A stretch of DNA of 32,352 bases from Desulfobulbaceae bacterium (lineage in GTDB: Bacteria; Desulfobacterota; Desulfobulbia; Desulfobulbales; Desulfobulbaceae): assembly GCA_011389815.1 (NCBI GenBank), contig JAABTP010000032.1, positions 1-32,352 on the forward strand, in the 5' to 3' direction. Under the pieces are notes generated by a model. The model was given only the letters and a program-made list of their open reading frames with translations, did no database searches and was not told where the DNA came from. A program made the translations under genes and the position numbers. Positions within the stretch are counted from its first letter, which is position 1, and every line of letters starts with the position of its first letter. Positions 1 to 7,867 of this stretch are shown here, one piece after another.

Positions 1-2
1 AT

Positions 3-479
3 GCCCTGTATTTGCTTGTTCGAGCTTCTGGAATAGGAAAAATTGCTGGTACAGGGAAAAAATGCCGTTTGGTATCTACGAATACTGAAACAAATGAGAC
101 AGAAACAGTATGTTTTGTACATCTGACAGACATACCCATTAGCAAGGACAATGTTTCAGAAATCAGCCATACGGGGCGATTACGCTGGAAAATAGAGAAT
201 GAAGGTTTTAATACCCAGAAAAATCATGGGTATAATCTCAAGCATAAGTACTCCCGTAATAACTATACTGCCAGCAAAAATTATTATCAATGCCTACAGA
301 TTGCTCATTTAATCAATCAATTGGTTGAGTTGAGTCAAAATTTTGCAAGCCTTCTGAAAGGCAAGAGGACAGTAAAGCATTTGTGGAAATGCCTGATAGG
401 ATTTTTCACCTATGGCCTCATAATAGCTGAAGATTTATCTTGTATTTTAGAAAAAAGAAGTCAGATTCGTTTTGAATGA
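3..479 (+). CDS. DDE transposase, C-terminal part (truncated by window edge)
   Basis: The reading frame is open to the left edge, so only the C-terminal ~158 residues of an insertion-sequence transposase are visible. The key stretch is RLRWKIENEGFNTQKNHGY, about 60 residues into the fragment. Its R-W-x-I-E-N core is the tail of a DDE catalytic domain of the IS4 superfamily, with the E as the probable last catalytic acid. The following residues, rich in Lys, Asn and Tyr (NLKHKYSRN), and the Leu/Ile-rich end are usual for this group. The two catalytic Asp residues would lie left of the window and cannot be checked. The next gene downstream is a decapitated helicase, so this element or a relative probably caused that damage. 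The exact IS family is not certain. Confidence 0.75.
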   Translation, partial: ALYLLVRASGIGKIAGTGKKCRLVSTNTETNETETVCFVHLTDIPISKDNVSEISHTGRLRWKIENEGFNTQKNHGYNLKHKYSRNNYTASKNYYQCLQIAHLINQLVELSQNFASLLKGKRTVKHLWKCLIGFFTYGLIIAEDLSCILEKRSQIRFE

Positions 480-491
480 AAGATAAGGAGA

Positions 492-515
492 AATCCTGCT
501 CCCCAATACAGGATT
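492..515. repeat. Short inverted repeat after the transposase
   Basis: AATCCTG at 492-498 is matched by CAGGATT at 509-515, a 7-bp stem with a 10-nt loop, 13 bases after the transposase stop. It is followed by an A/T-rich stretch without a real T-run. It could be a weak terminator or part of the end of the insertion sequence; the partner end is outside the window. Confidence 0.35.
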
Positions 516-585
516 AAAATTGAGACTAAGAAGGAGGTGTACAGGGGAAAAACAAACAACCAGAGGGTAACCTAACTTTTCAAAC

Positions 586-1260
586 ATGTCTAAATTGAAG
601 AGGCGGGATAGTTGCGCCCAAAATTTCTCATTGCGCTATTCTCATATTGAAAAAAGTTTAGGCTCTGAATTGCTGGAGAATAAGATCAAAGCCTGCCAAT
701 CCTTTATTCGTTTTGCCCGGAGCACAGGGCTGCCAGTAGATGATTTTCTTCATGAAATTGAAACACTCGCTCAAAAAGGAACAGAAAAGAATCTCAGTTC
801 CAAGCATGACAGCCTGCTCATCACCTCTATTCATCGCGCCAAAGGGCTGGAGTGGCCCCTGGTGATTCTCCCAGGCCTGGAAGAAGGAATTATACCGTTT
901 CGTCAGGACAAAGGAGAACTGGAAGCTGAGGATATTGAAGACGAGCGACGTCTTTTTTATGTTGGTATGACCCGTGCACGGGAGGAGCTTTGCCTGACAT
1001 ACCCTCATGACCCGCGCCTGGAACGACGAAAAAAAGCAGGTGACAGCCGCAGTCCTGTGGATACGGAAAAGGGAAAGTACCTGGCAAGCTGTTTCCTTTA
1101 CGAGACAAATCTGAATTTTTCTGATTGCCTGGGAGAACGCATTATACTTTCTGAACAGAACAAGGACGCTGTAAAGGCTGTTGACCTCACCATAGGTAAA
1201 CGGTATCTTAAGGCTGTACAGGCATCGGTTCCCTTGAAACGAAGAAAAAACAAAAAGTAA
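586..1260 (+). pseudogene. UvrD/PcrA-type helicase, C-terminal remnant
   Basis: This 224-residue frame holds only the last part of a superfamily 1A DNA helicase. LLITSIHRAKGLEWPLVILP (about residues 80-99) is the region leading into motif V. DERRLFYVGMTRAREELCL (about 118-136) is motif VI with its arginine finger. The Walker A and B motifs and the whole N-terminal half are missing; UvrD-like helicases usually run about 650-750 residues. An in-frame stop at 568-570 precedes the ATG, and a transposase remnant lies immediately upstream, so truncation by an insertion is the likely history. Without its ATP-binding half the product cannot be a working helicase. The frame itself is undamaged, so the loss may be recent, or the fragment may still be expressed as part of the operon that follows 15 bases later. 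Confidence 0.85.
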
Positions 1261-1275
1261 AGACAGGTGCTACCC

Positions 1276-1566
1276 ATGAAGATGTCTTCTGAAGATATGC
1301 AAAAGAAAATTATCCTGGAGCCCAACTATCTTCTCGAACGGATAGCGAATGAAATTACCGTTTACCATCCAACCCTTACGACTTCGCTCTATCTGAATGA
1401 AACCGGTGCCCTTATCTGGGAACTCTGCAATGGACAAAGAAGCACAGCAGATATCATTGATATTCTGACAGCATCCTATCAGGAGAACAGCCAGCAAATA
1501 GCAGGCGATGTCGCCAATGTCATCACCCTACTGCTCAAGAATAATATTGCCACCTTGCAGGAATAA
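1276..1566 (+). CDS. PqqD-like peptide-binding protein
   Basis: A 96-residue protein with the PqqD/RRE-like fold signature. It has a beta-rich start (ILEPNYLLERIANEITVYHP), then LNETGALIWELCNGQRSTAD, the family's hallmark in which a conserved small-residue/W-x-L segment begins a helix. A second helical part reads VANVITLLLKNNIATLQE. PqqD-type domains bind leader peptides and hand them to modifying enzymes such as radical SAM proteins. I chose ATG 1276, which follows ACAGG at a usable distance; a GTG at 1267 would add three residues. It is 8 bases ahead of an HprK-like gene, a pairing known from exosortase-associated and lasso-peptide-type gene sets. No precursor peptide or radical SAM gene is seen nearby, so the substrate is unknown. 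Confidence 0.75.
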   Translation: MKMSSEDMQKKIILEPNYLLERIANEITVYHPTLTTSLYLNETGALIWELCNGQRSTADIIDILTASYQENSQQIAGDVANVITLLLKNNIATLQE

Positions 1567-1574
1567 ATTTTAAT

Positions 1575-2453
1575 ATGCCTTCTGTATATTCTGTTGGTTT
1601 TGCTGGGCTATCTGTTGAAATCCATTATACCGACAACAACACCCTTCAATTCTTGGACTTTCTCTTTAGCGACCTGCGTGCATCATCAAATTCTGATTTC
1701 TCTGGAGAAGCAATATTGACTATCTCACAGAACAAAGAAGGAGAGCACTACATCCTCACAAACAGAGAAGGAACTTTTTTTAGCGGCCCGCTCAACGTCC
1801 AGTTTGCTGCAAGCCTGTTTGACCAGGTCATCTTTCACCTGATTAATCATCGTACAGACGGGGTTGCCCTTCACAGCGCAGCAGTTGCCTATAAAGGAGG
1901 CACCATCCTGCTGCCTGGTCAAAGCGGTTCTGGGAAAAGCACGGTCACAGCCTGGCTGACCTCTGATCATTGTCAATGCCGTTGTTCGTACCTGACCGAT
2001 GAGCTGATCCTGTTAGCGGCAGACGATTCCAGCACGGTGACTCCTTTTCCAAGACCTTGTTGCATCAAACCCGGTTCTCTTGCTGCCATTCAGGAGATCC
2101 TGCCCGCGAACCGGAATATTTTTCTCGACCAACAAGGAGCTATGTTGCCTCACAGGCTACTTAACCCGGATTTTTCTCCACTTGCTCCACCCCTTGCTCT
2201 GCTGCTTTTTCCACACTACCAAGCCGATGCCCCCCTTCAGGTCGAAAAGATTTCACCGGCCCGGACATCAGCTCTGCTCATGACCTGTGATGTCAATGCC
2301 CGTAACTTACCGGATCATGGTTTTCACCAGCTTGTTGAGCTTGCCCGCTCAATACCGGCCTATACAATAACATACAGCAACTTGACTGATTGCAACGAAC
2401 TCCTGCCTGATCTTTTTGCCCATGTAGGTCTGGAAGCATTATCAGAAAAATGA
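1575..2453 (+). CDS. HprK-related P-loop kinase-like protein
   Basis: This 292-residue protein has a clear Walker A motif, GQSGSGKST, at about residues 115-123, preceded by VALHSAAVAYKGGTILLP. That arrangement is the HPr kinase-like C-terminal domain. SYLTDELILL about 20 residues later corresponds to the HprK Walker-B-like acidic segment, and FPRPCCIKPGS further on matches the usual conserved P-x-P...K-P-G run. True HPr kinase has an N-terminal DRTGG domain, which is absent; the first ~95 residues are a different region. Such stand-alone HprK-like proteins occur beside PqqD-like and nucleotidyltransferase-like genes, and relatives phosphorylate peptides in some lasso-peptide clusters. The gene overlaps the next one by four bases (ATGA), so translation is coupled. 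Activity on a peptide is inference; the family assignment is firm. Confidence 0.8.
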   Translation: MPSVYSVGFAGLSVEIHYTDNNTLQFLDFLFSDLRASSNSDFSGEAILTISQNKEGEHYILTNREGTFFSGPLNVQFAASLFDQVIFHLINHRTDGVALHSAAVAYKGGTILLPGQSGSGKSTVTAWLTSDHCQCRCSYLTDELILLAADDSSTVTPFPRPCCIKPGSLAAIQEILPANRNIFLDQQGAMLPHRLLNPDFSPLAPPLALLLFPHYQADAPLQVEKISPARTSALLMTCDVNARNLPDHGFHQLVELARSIPAYTITYSNLTDCNELLPDLFAHVGLEALSEK

Positions 2454-3661
2454 TTAGAAGAATTCTCTCACTATGTGCTCGTGATACCGGCCATGAGATG
2501 ATGTATTCTCAGCTGCAACAGGCCCTGCTTTGTTTTCAGGAAAATGCAGAAGCTGATTTATGGAACCAACTCCTGCATATGGCGGAACAGCAAGGTCTTT
2601 CTCCTTTGCTCTATCATCACAGTCAACAGATAAGCTGCCAACTCCCTGCACATTTTAAAAGATTATTACGAAGCCTGTATTTACGGAACAGACAGGCAAA
2701 TACTCTCCGCCTCAATGCTGTTGCTGAAATTCTTACCTGGTTTGCTGCGGCTAATATCCAGGTGATGACAGTCAAGGGGATTGCGCTCTGTCATTTTCTC
2801 TATACAGAGCCTGGCTTACGCCCTATGCGGGATATTGATTTATTGGTGAGCGAAAAGGATCTTGCTGTAGCTCAGGAGATCCTGCTTACTCATGGTTACC
2901 TCCCAGCTGAGAAGTATGACATCCCGAAAGACTATTACCACCTCCCACCCCTGGTAAAAACCATTGCAGGCCTGCCTGTAACCATTGAACTGCACCGCTG
3001 TCTTTTTCCCGCTCATCCCTGTTATCCAGCCTGGTCTTTGGAAACACTCTTGCCAAACAAACATACCTTCAGTATCAACAATATCACAGCCCACACCCTT
3101 TCCCTTGAAGAGACCCTCTGGTATGTCTACCTGCACGGCTTTCAGGCACCCCTGACCTATGAACCCTTTCGATTGATTCACGTTGCTGACTTGGTCACTC
3201 TTATTGAAAAATACTCTGAGCAACTTGATCAAAATATGCTTAAAAAAAATTGGCCAACAATGACCAATGTCCTTTCACGGTTCCATGGCCTGACACCCTT
3301 GCAAGAACAGGTGATCAATCGCTTCAACCTCCCCATTAAAGAACATGCCCATGAGGCAGGTCAGCCCTACCAAGGATGGCCTCAACGTCGTTTTCGAAAA
3401 ACTAACCTGCTTACACTGCCACAACTTCTTAAGGATACTTTTCTCCCATCCCGTTGGTGGGTGCAACTCTACTATGGTCACCTCTGCGGATACGGCTATT
3501 GGCGCGCTCTTTTTTTTGAGCATCCTCGTGCTGTCTGGCGCTGGTTTAAGGACTATTTCTTCGTATATAGAGCCTGCCTTCCAAACGCAACAGAAAGAAA
3601 AAAAAAGAAAAAAAACAATACGCTCAACTTCACTCTTCTTTCTCTTTGTTTTTCTCCCTGA
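2450..3661 (+). CDS. Nucleotidyltransferase family protein (NTP_transf_5-like)
   Basis: This 403-residue protein carries the pattern of the uncharacterised nucleotidyltransferase family NTP_transf_5. A helical N-terminus (LHMAEQQGLSPLLYHHSQ) is followed by VKGIALCHFLYTEPGLRPMR and DIDLLV (about residues 122-132), where D-x-D would be the metal-binding pair. Next comes EILLTHGYLP, then a long helical C-terminal region. It begins inside the stop of the HprK-like gene, so the PqqD/HprK/nucleotidyltransferase trio is one transcription unit. The last ~20 residues (after RACLPNATE) are translated from an A-rich tract at 3592-3616 and look unlike protein; the natural end may be earlier, or a slip in the A-run may have changed the tail. 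Function is unknown; NMP transfer to a peptide or small molecule would be the family-based guess. Confidence 0.7.
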   Translation: MIRRILSLCARDTGHEMMYSQLQQALLCFQENAEADLWNQLLHMAEQQGLSPLLYHHSQQISCQLPAHFKRLLRSLYLRNRQANTLRLNAVAEILTWFAAANIQVMTVKGIALCHFLYTEPGLRPMRDIDLLVSEKDLAVAQEILLTHGYLPAEKYDIPKDYYHLPPLVKTIAGLPVTIELHRCLFPAHPCYPAWSLETLLPNKHTFSINNITAHTLSLEETLWYVYLHGFQAPLTYEPFRLIHVADLVTLIEKYSEQLDQNMLKKNWPTMTNVLSRFHGLTPLQEQVINRFNLPIKEHAHEAGQPYQGWPQRRFRKTNLLTLPQLLKDTFLPSRWWVQLYYGHLCGYGYWRALFFEHPRAVWRWFKDYFFVYRACLPNATERKKKKKNNTLNFTLLSLCFSP

Positions 3662-3848
3662 AATTTTGCAGAAACAGTGCCCAGAAAACTTTCTATTTTT
3701 CAGGCTTTCACTCATTCGTCAGTTGACACCAGATCCTCTTTAGAGAATAATAGGGAAATTAAATATTTTTTTAAATTCAAGCAGAATATATGTAGCAGAC
3801 TCACAATAACACATGAAAGAAAATACTCAGGCAAATGGTGCAAACATT

Positions 3849-4850
3849 ATGACCTCCTTAAATTCACAGAAAACACTCTTCGCACTTGTTGTTTTTTTCT
3901 TTAGTTTTTCAGCGAGTTCCAATCTCCTTGCAGCAACTGATATGGGTATCGTTACCGGGGGTACAAAGGGGACATACATCCAGATAGGATCTGATATCTC
4001 CAAGCTGGTCAAACATGAGGGAATCTATCTTGACGTCCACCCTTCCAATGGGTCCTTAGACAATGTTGCAGATGTGTACGAACGCAAAGATATTCAACTG
4101 GGCATTGTCCAGTCAGATGTTTTGGCCTCTATCCGCTCTTCTGGTGACCAACAGCTCAATACTATCGCAAAACAAATCAGGATGATCTTCCCGCTCTATA
4201 ATGAGGAAGTCCATATTTTGGCCTCCCGATCCATCAAATCGTTTGCTGACCTGGACGGAAAGGTCGTTGCCATTGGTTCTAAAGGTAGCGGCACAGCCCT
4301 GACCGCTTCTCTTCTCTTTGAAATGGCAGGGGTCACACCAAGTGAAACCAAACATATTGGTTCCAAAAAAGCCCTTATGCTCCTTCGCTCAGAGGTCATT
4401 GATGCAATGTTTTATATTTCCGGGTATCCGGTCAGCCTTTTTTCAAGCATCTACACAGAAAAACTCCATTTACTTCCCATAACCGACCAACGTATTGCCG
4501 AGCATTATGTACCTTCAACTATTCCAGCTGGAACATATAATTGGCAAAAAGATTCGGTTAACACCTTTGCTGTCAAGGCTGTCCTTATGAGTTATGCTTA
4601 TGATGACAATCACCAGAACTGTAAAAATGTTGGAGAAGTAGCTAGAATTATTTACAGTAACGAGGCATGGCTGAAAAAAAATGGTCATGAAAAATGGGAA
4701 CATGTGAATCTGGATGCTAAGCTTGCAGGCTGGGAACAGTATAAATGCGTGGCTGATAACATCAAAGATCTCAAGAAAAATAAGGCGAAAAACGCCAGTA
4801 ACGGCACCTCTGTAAAAAATCTGCTCCGAAAAAAAGTCTCCATTCCTTAA
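3849..4850 (+). CDS. TAXI-family TRAP transporter solute-binding protein
   Basis: This is a periplasmic solute receptor of the TAXI subfamily. From ATG 3849 the product has 333 residues and begins with a classical signal peptide: polar-basic start, hydrophobic core LFALVVFFFSFSASS and AA cleavage area near residue 29. A start at 3813 would add 12 polar residues. The mature protein opens with MGIVTGGTKGTYIQIGSDIS, the hallmark of the family. DVYERKDIQLGIVQSDVLA and LDGKVVAIGSKGSGTALTA follow, the two conserved strands of the type II periplasmic-binding fold. TAXI receptors normally work with a fused DctQM membrane protein; none lies in this window, so this is an orphan receptor. The next gene on the same strand, 200 bases on, is a SulP transporter. 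A functional link is possible but not shown. Confidence 0.85.
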   Translation: MTSLNSQKTLFALVVFFFSFSASSNLLAATDMGIVTGGTKGTYIQIGSDISKLVKHEGIYLDVHPSNGSLDNVADVYERKDIQLGIVQSDVLASIRSSGDQQLNTIAKQIRMIFPLYNEEVHILASRSIKSFADLDGKVVAIGSKGSGTALTASLLFEMAGVTPSETKHIGSKKALMLLRSEVIDAMFYISGYPVSLFSSIYTEKLHLLPITDQRIAEHYVPSTIPAGTYNWQKDSVNTFAVKAVLMSYAYDDNHQNCKNVGEVARIIYSNEAWLKKNGHEKWEHVNLDAKLAGWEQYKCVADNIKDLKKNKAKNASNGTSVKNLLRKKVSIP

Positions 4851-4861
4851 GCCTTAAGGCT
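4850..4861. repeat. 12-bp perfect palindrome at the end of the TAXI gene
   Basis: AGCCTTAAGGCT begins on the last base of the TAXI stop codon and is followed by GAAAAAATC. CCTTAAG also occurs twice in tandem here (4845-4858). The palindrome has no loop and no T-tract, so it is a poor terminator; it could be a protein-binding site. Confidence 0.3.
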
Positions 4862-4895
4862 GAAAAAATCTTCTTGTTTATGGAGGTATAGACGT

Positions 4896-4923
4896 ATGTT
4901 ATTGGTGAAATGTTATTAGTAAA
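4896..4923 (+). repeat. Tandem 14-bp duplication starting two mini-ORFs
   Basis: ATGTTATTGGTGAA (4896-4909) is followed directly by ATGTTATTAGTAAA (4910-4923), 12 of 14 bases identical. Each begins a very short frame: M-L-L-V-K-C-Y-stop and M-L-L-V-K-I-T-S-stop. The first has an excellent Shine-Dalgarno GGAGG at 4882-4886. The region lies in the 200-base leader of the SulP gene. This may be a leader peptide, or the decayed start of a lost gene. Confidence 0.3.
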
Positions 4924-5053
4924 AATTACCAGCTGAGTATGGACACATTTTTTCCACTATTTCCAGAGAGCGCCGCAACATTCACCATAACTGGTCAGAA
5001 TGTCCTGCTACCCAGATTCACTGATACTCGCAGCAGGAACTATTTAAAATAGT

Positions 5054-7276
5054 ATGTCATTGGAACCACAAGAAGAAACAAGCAGGGGCCGATTTAATTT
5101 TCGGGAAAATGTACCGGAGTGGTTCTCTACGATCATTGCTGGTATACTACTCGGAACACTATTGAGCATTTTCTCCATCTCCCTGACCAGCCTTATTTTT
5201 ATCGGCCCGCTGGCATCAGAGTTTCACAGAGGAATAGCTATGGCCTTGGTCACGGTTTCCATCAGCTCCCTCAGTATCACCTTATTCTCAGAGAACAAAG
5301 GTATTCTTGCAGGCTTACAGGATGCGCCTCTTGTTGTCATGGCAACATCAATTTCTGCCATAGGAGCCTCTCTCGCTTCATCAGAAACAGCACTCCCCAC
5401 TATCCTGGTGTTCGTCACTCTTACAACGGTCCTCAATGGTATAAGCCTCATCCTGCTGGGTAAGTTCAAGCTGGGAATATTGGCACGTTACCTGCCTTAC
5501 CCTGTCATTGGTGGTTTTATGGCAGGAACAGGTATCATGTTGATCTTTGGTGGAGTAGAGACCATGATCGATTATAAGCTCAGCGCAAGCAAACTGATTG
5601 ATTTATTTGCCGGGGCTCAGCTGGAACTCTGGGGTCCTGGATTTCTGTTTGGCATCCTCCTTTTTATCGGGACACGGAGCATTAAACACACCTTAGCACT
5701 ACCCGGTCTCATTCTTGCAGAAGGACTCCTCTTCTACCTTCTCCTGTTCTCGAGTGACATTAATATCAAAGACGCTGCGAATGCAGGTTTTTTGCTCGGT
5801 GATATGACAGAGGCAGCTGGCTGGCCTTTTATCAATCCAAGCCATTTTTTTTCTGCTCGCTGGGATCTGATCCGGGAACAATCGGGAGGCATCGGCGCTG
5901 TTCTCATTATTACCCCTATTACCCTGCTGCTCAATCTTAGCGGGATAGAAATGAGTGACCGGAAAGATATGAACCTGAACCTTGAGCTTCAGGCTGCTGG
6001 CAAAACAAATATTCTTTCTTCGTTGGCAGGCGGCATGATTGGCTTTCATTCGTTAGGTACGACCTCATTGGGCCGTAATATGACCGCAACCCGGACACGT
6101 TTGTTAGGCGTTATTGTTGGCATTATGCCCCTGCTCATCTTCTTCTTTGGCCGAGACCTGCTTTCTTATGTCCCTAAAGCCGTTTTAGGGGGGCTGCTGA
6201 TTTTTCAAGGAATCCTCTTTCTCTATAACTGGCTGATCAAAAAATGGCGCTCTCTGCCGCTGGTTGATTATGGCGTGATTACAGTCATCGGCTTGACAAT
6301 TATGACGACCAACTTTATGACCGGTATCGTGCTGGGCTTTGTCGTCATGATGTTCACCTTTGTAATCAGCTATAGCCAGACCGATATTTTTTATCGCAAA
6401 CTTTCCGGGGCAGAACTGACCAGCAATGTCTTACGCTCCTCACGAGAACGCAAACAATTGGTCAGATTGGGTTGGCACTCACACATTCTTGAACTGCATG
6501 GTTTTATTTTTTTTGGCACAGCCAACGCTATTCTCAGTGAGTTGCAATTGCGGCTGCGGGCAAGCCTGCCCCTGCAACATTTGATTATTGACTTTCGCCG
6601 GGTCACAGGGGTGGATTCTTCAGCAGCCTTTTGTTTTACCCGTATCCTTTATCTTGCAGACTCGCTTAATTTTACAGTGATACTCAGTTCATTATCACCG
6701 CAGCTCAAACAACAAATGCAGCATAACGGCATCAAGGACAATAAAAAATCGTTACGTTTTGTCTCTGATCTGGACAGGGCACTGTCCTGGTCTGAGGACA
6801 CCTTGCTTCAATCAGACAAGAAACAGAAAGATGGCCTTGCCTTGCCGTTACAGCTCTTTGCAAAGGGGTTTAAAAAAGAACAAATACGCCTCTTAAGGTC
6901 ATACTTGCAACGTTCCACCCTGAGTGCCAAAGAACTGTTAATACGACAGGGCGAGACCTCAGATTCTGTATATTTCGTTGAGTCAGGCCAAATTTCAATC
7001 TATATTCAAACTGGTAATCAGTATCCGATTCGTCTGCAAACCATTTGCATTGGTACGATGGTCGGTGAAATTGGATACTGTCTCAATATCCCCAGAACAG
7101 CAACAATAGTGGCTGACACCAATACAGTTGTCTACCGACTTACCAAAGATGCTATGGAAACCATTAAACAGGAAGAGCCTCTCTTGGCAGAATCTATTCA
7201 AAAACTGATGATGCGGGTGATTGCTGAGCGTCTCATTACTGCAAATCGTCAGCTCCTGACCTCGTCAGGCAGATAG
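5054..7276 (+). CDS. SulP anion transporter with STAS and cNMP-binding domains
   Basis: A 740-residue inner-membrane protein with three parts. Residues ~20-445 are the SulP/xanthine-uracil permease-like core with 10 or more hydrophobic segments; the family motifs LPYPVIGGFMAGTG and SLAGGMIGFHSLGTTSLGRN are present. Residues ~474-575 form a STAS domain (LIIDFRRVTGVDSSAA, with the conserved D-S-S turn). Residues ~600-735 form a cyclic-nucleotide-binding (Crp-type) domain. Its phosphate-binding cassette reads GEIGYCLNIPRTAT, keeping the G-E and R that contact cAMP or cGMP. SulP proteins move sulfate, bicarbonate or other anions, often with Na+ or H+. The fused sensor suggests direct control by a cyclic nucleotide, which is inference. 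The substrate cannot be read from the sequence; sulfate or bicarbonate would suit a sulfate-reducer relative. Confidence 0.88.
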   Translation: MSLEPQEETSRGRFNFRENVPEWFSTIIAGILLGTLLSIFSISLTSLIFIGPLASEFHRGIAMALVTVSISSLSITLFSENKGILAGLQDAPLVVMATSISAIGASLASSETALPTILVFVTLTTVLNGISLILLGKFKLGILARYLPYPVIGGFMAGTGIMLIFGGVETMIDYKLSASKLIDLFAGAQLELWGPGFLFGILLFIGTRSIKHTLALPGLILAEGLLFYLLLFSSDINIKDAANAGFLLGDMTEAAGWPFINPSHFFSARWDLIREQSGGIGAVLIITPITLLLNLSGIEMSDRKDMNLNLELQAAGKTNILSSLAGGMIGFHSLGTTSLGRNMTATRTRLLGVIVGIMPLLIFFFGRDLLSYVPKAVLGGLLIFQGILFLYNWLIKKWRSLPLVDYGVITVIGLTIMTTNFMTGIVLGFVVMMFTFVISYSQTDIFYRKLSGAELTSNVLRSSRERKQLVRLGWHSHILELHGFIFFGTANAILSELQLRLRASLPLQHLIIDFRRVTGVDSSAAFCFTRILYLADSLNFTVILSSLSPQLKQQMQHNGIKDNKKSLRFVSDLDRALSWSEDTLLQSDKKQKDGLALPLQLFAKGFKKEQIRLLRSYLQRSTLSAKELLIRQGETSDSVYFVESGQISIYIQTGNQYPIRLQTICIGTMVGEIGYCLNIPRTATIVADTNTVVYRLTKDAMETIKQEEPLLAESIQKLMMRVIAERLITANRQLLTSSGR

Positions 7277-7315
7277 ATAAACCTGCTCTGCATTTTTATA
7301 AACCCAAAACATAAA

Positions 7316-7361
7316 AAAAGCCGATCAATCTTGATCTGACAACCAAGACTGATCGGCTTTT
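7316..7361. terminator. Bidirectional intrinsic terminator between SulP and ihfB
   Basis: AAAAGCCGATCA (7316-7327) pairs perfectly with TGATCGGCTTTT (7350-7361), a 12-bp stem with a 22-nt loop. There is an A-run before it and TTTTCTTTT after it. It lies between two convergent genes, so it can end transcripts from both strands. Confidence 0.9.
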
Positions 7362-7415
7362 CTTTTGCAAACACGATTACAAAGTATTGCAATAAGGGAG
7401 TGTTTTTTTTCTTCC

Positions 7416-7697
7416 TTACTCCTCAATAAGGACTTCCTTAAGGGACTTACTCATCGTGAAATGCAACGTTTTTCTTGCCGGGATATCCATCATTTTACCG
7501 GTCTTTGGATTTTTCGTCGTGCGCGGCTTACGTGTTCTCACCGAAAAACTCCCAAACCCCCGAATTTCAACCCGTCGCCCTTCTGTCAGTGCCTGAGTTA
7601 TATTTTCCAATATAATATCAACAGCCTGAGCTATATCCTGTTTGTAGTAACCATCTAACTGCTCAGTCACCTCACTCACTAATTCACGCTTGAGCAT
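7416..7697 (-). CDS. ihfB: Integration host factor beta / HU-family DNA-bending protein
   Basis: This 93-residue protein has the complete HU/IHF fold. A helical dimerisation part starts MLKRELVSEVTEQLDGYYK. GRRVEIRGFGSFSVRTRKPR is the beta sheet leading into the arm, and KNPKTGK is the R/K-N-P-x-T-G arm tip whose proline intercalates into the minor groove. It lies directly downstream of rpsA on the same strand, the same order as rpsA-ihfB in Escherichia coli; this supports the IHF-beta reading over plain HU. AAGGA about 7 bases upstream of the ATG is a good ribosome-binding site. Its role is DNA bending in recombination and in sigma-54-type promoter activation. An HU assignment remains possible because the two families are hard to tell apart at this length. 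Confidence 0.85.
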   Translation of the reverse strand: MLKRELVSEVTEQLDGYYKQDIAQAVDIILENITQALTEGRRVEIRGFGSFSVRTRKPRTTKNPKTGKMMDIPARKTLHFTMSKSLKEVLIEE

Positions 7698-7793
7698 ATT
7701 GCATCCTTTTTAAATAATTCTTTAATTGATCATAATAATTCGTTGTGTCACCGCACTACACGGTTCCACGATTTTCCTGAAGCTACAACAGGA

Positions 7794-7839
7794 AAGGGTA
7801 CGACCTCCTGCGTACTAAGTAGCAAGAAATCATACCCTT
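7794..7839. repeat. Inverted repeat in the rpsA-ihfB spacer
   Basis: AAGGGTA (7794-7800) and TACCCTT (7833-7839) form a 7-bp stem with a long 32-nt loop in the 170-base spacer between rpsA and ihfB. There is no T-tract on the minus strand right after it. It could be an mRNA-stability or attenuation structure; support is weak. Confidence 0.25.
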
Positions 7840-7867
7840 AAGGTGTTGGGCTTTTTATAAAGAAAGG

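Noticed and set aside
3345-3743. A 132-residue frame overlapping the end of the nucleotidyltransferase-like gene
   Set aside because: It is an out-of-frame shadow; its hydrophobic stretches come from T-rich codons, although the A-tract makes a frameshift worth noting.
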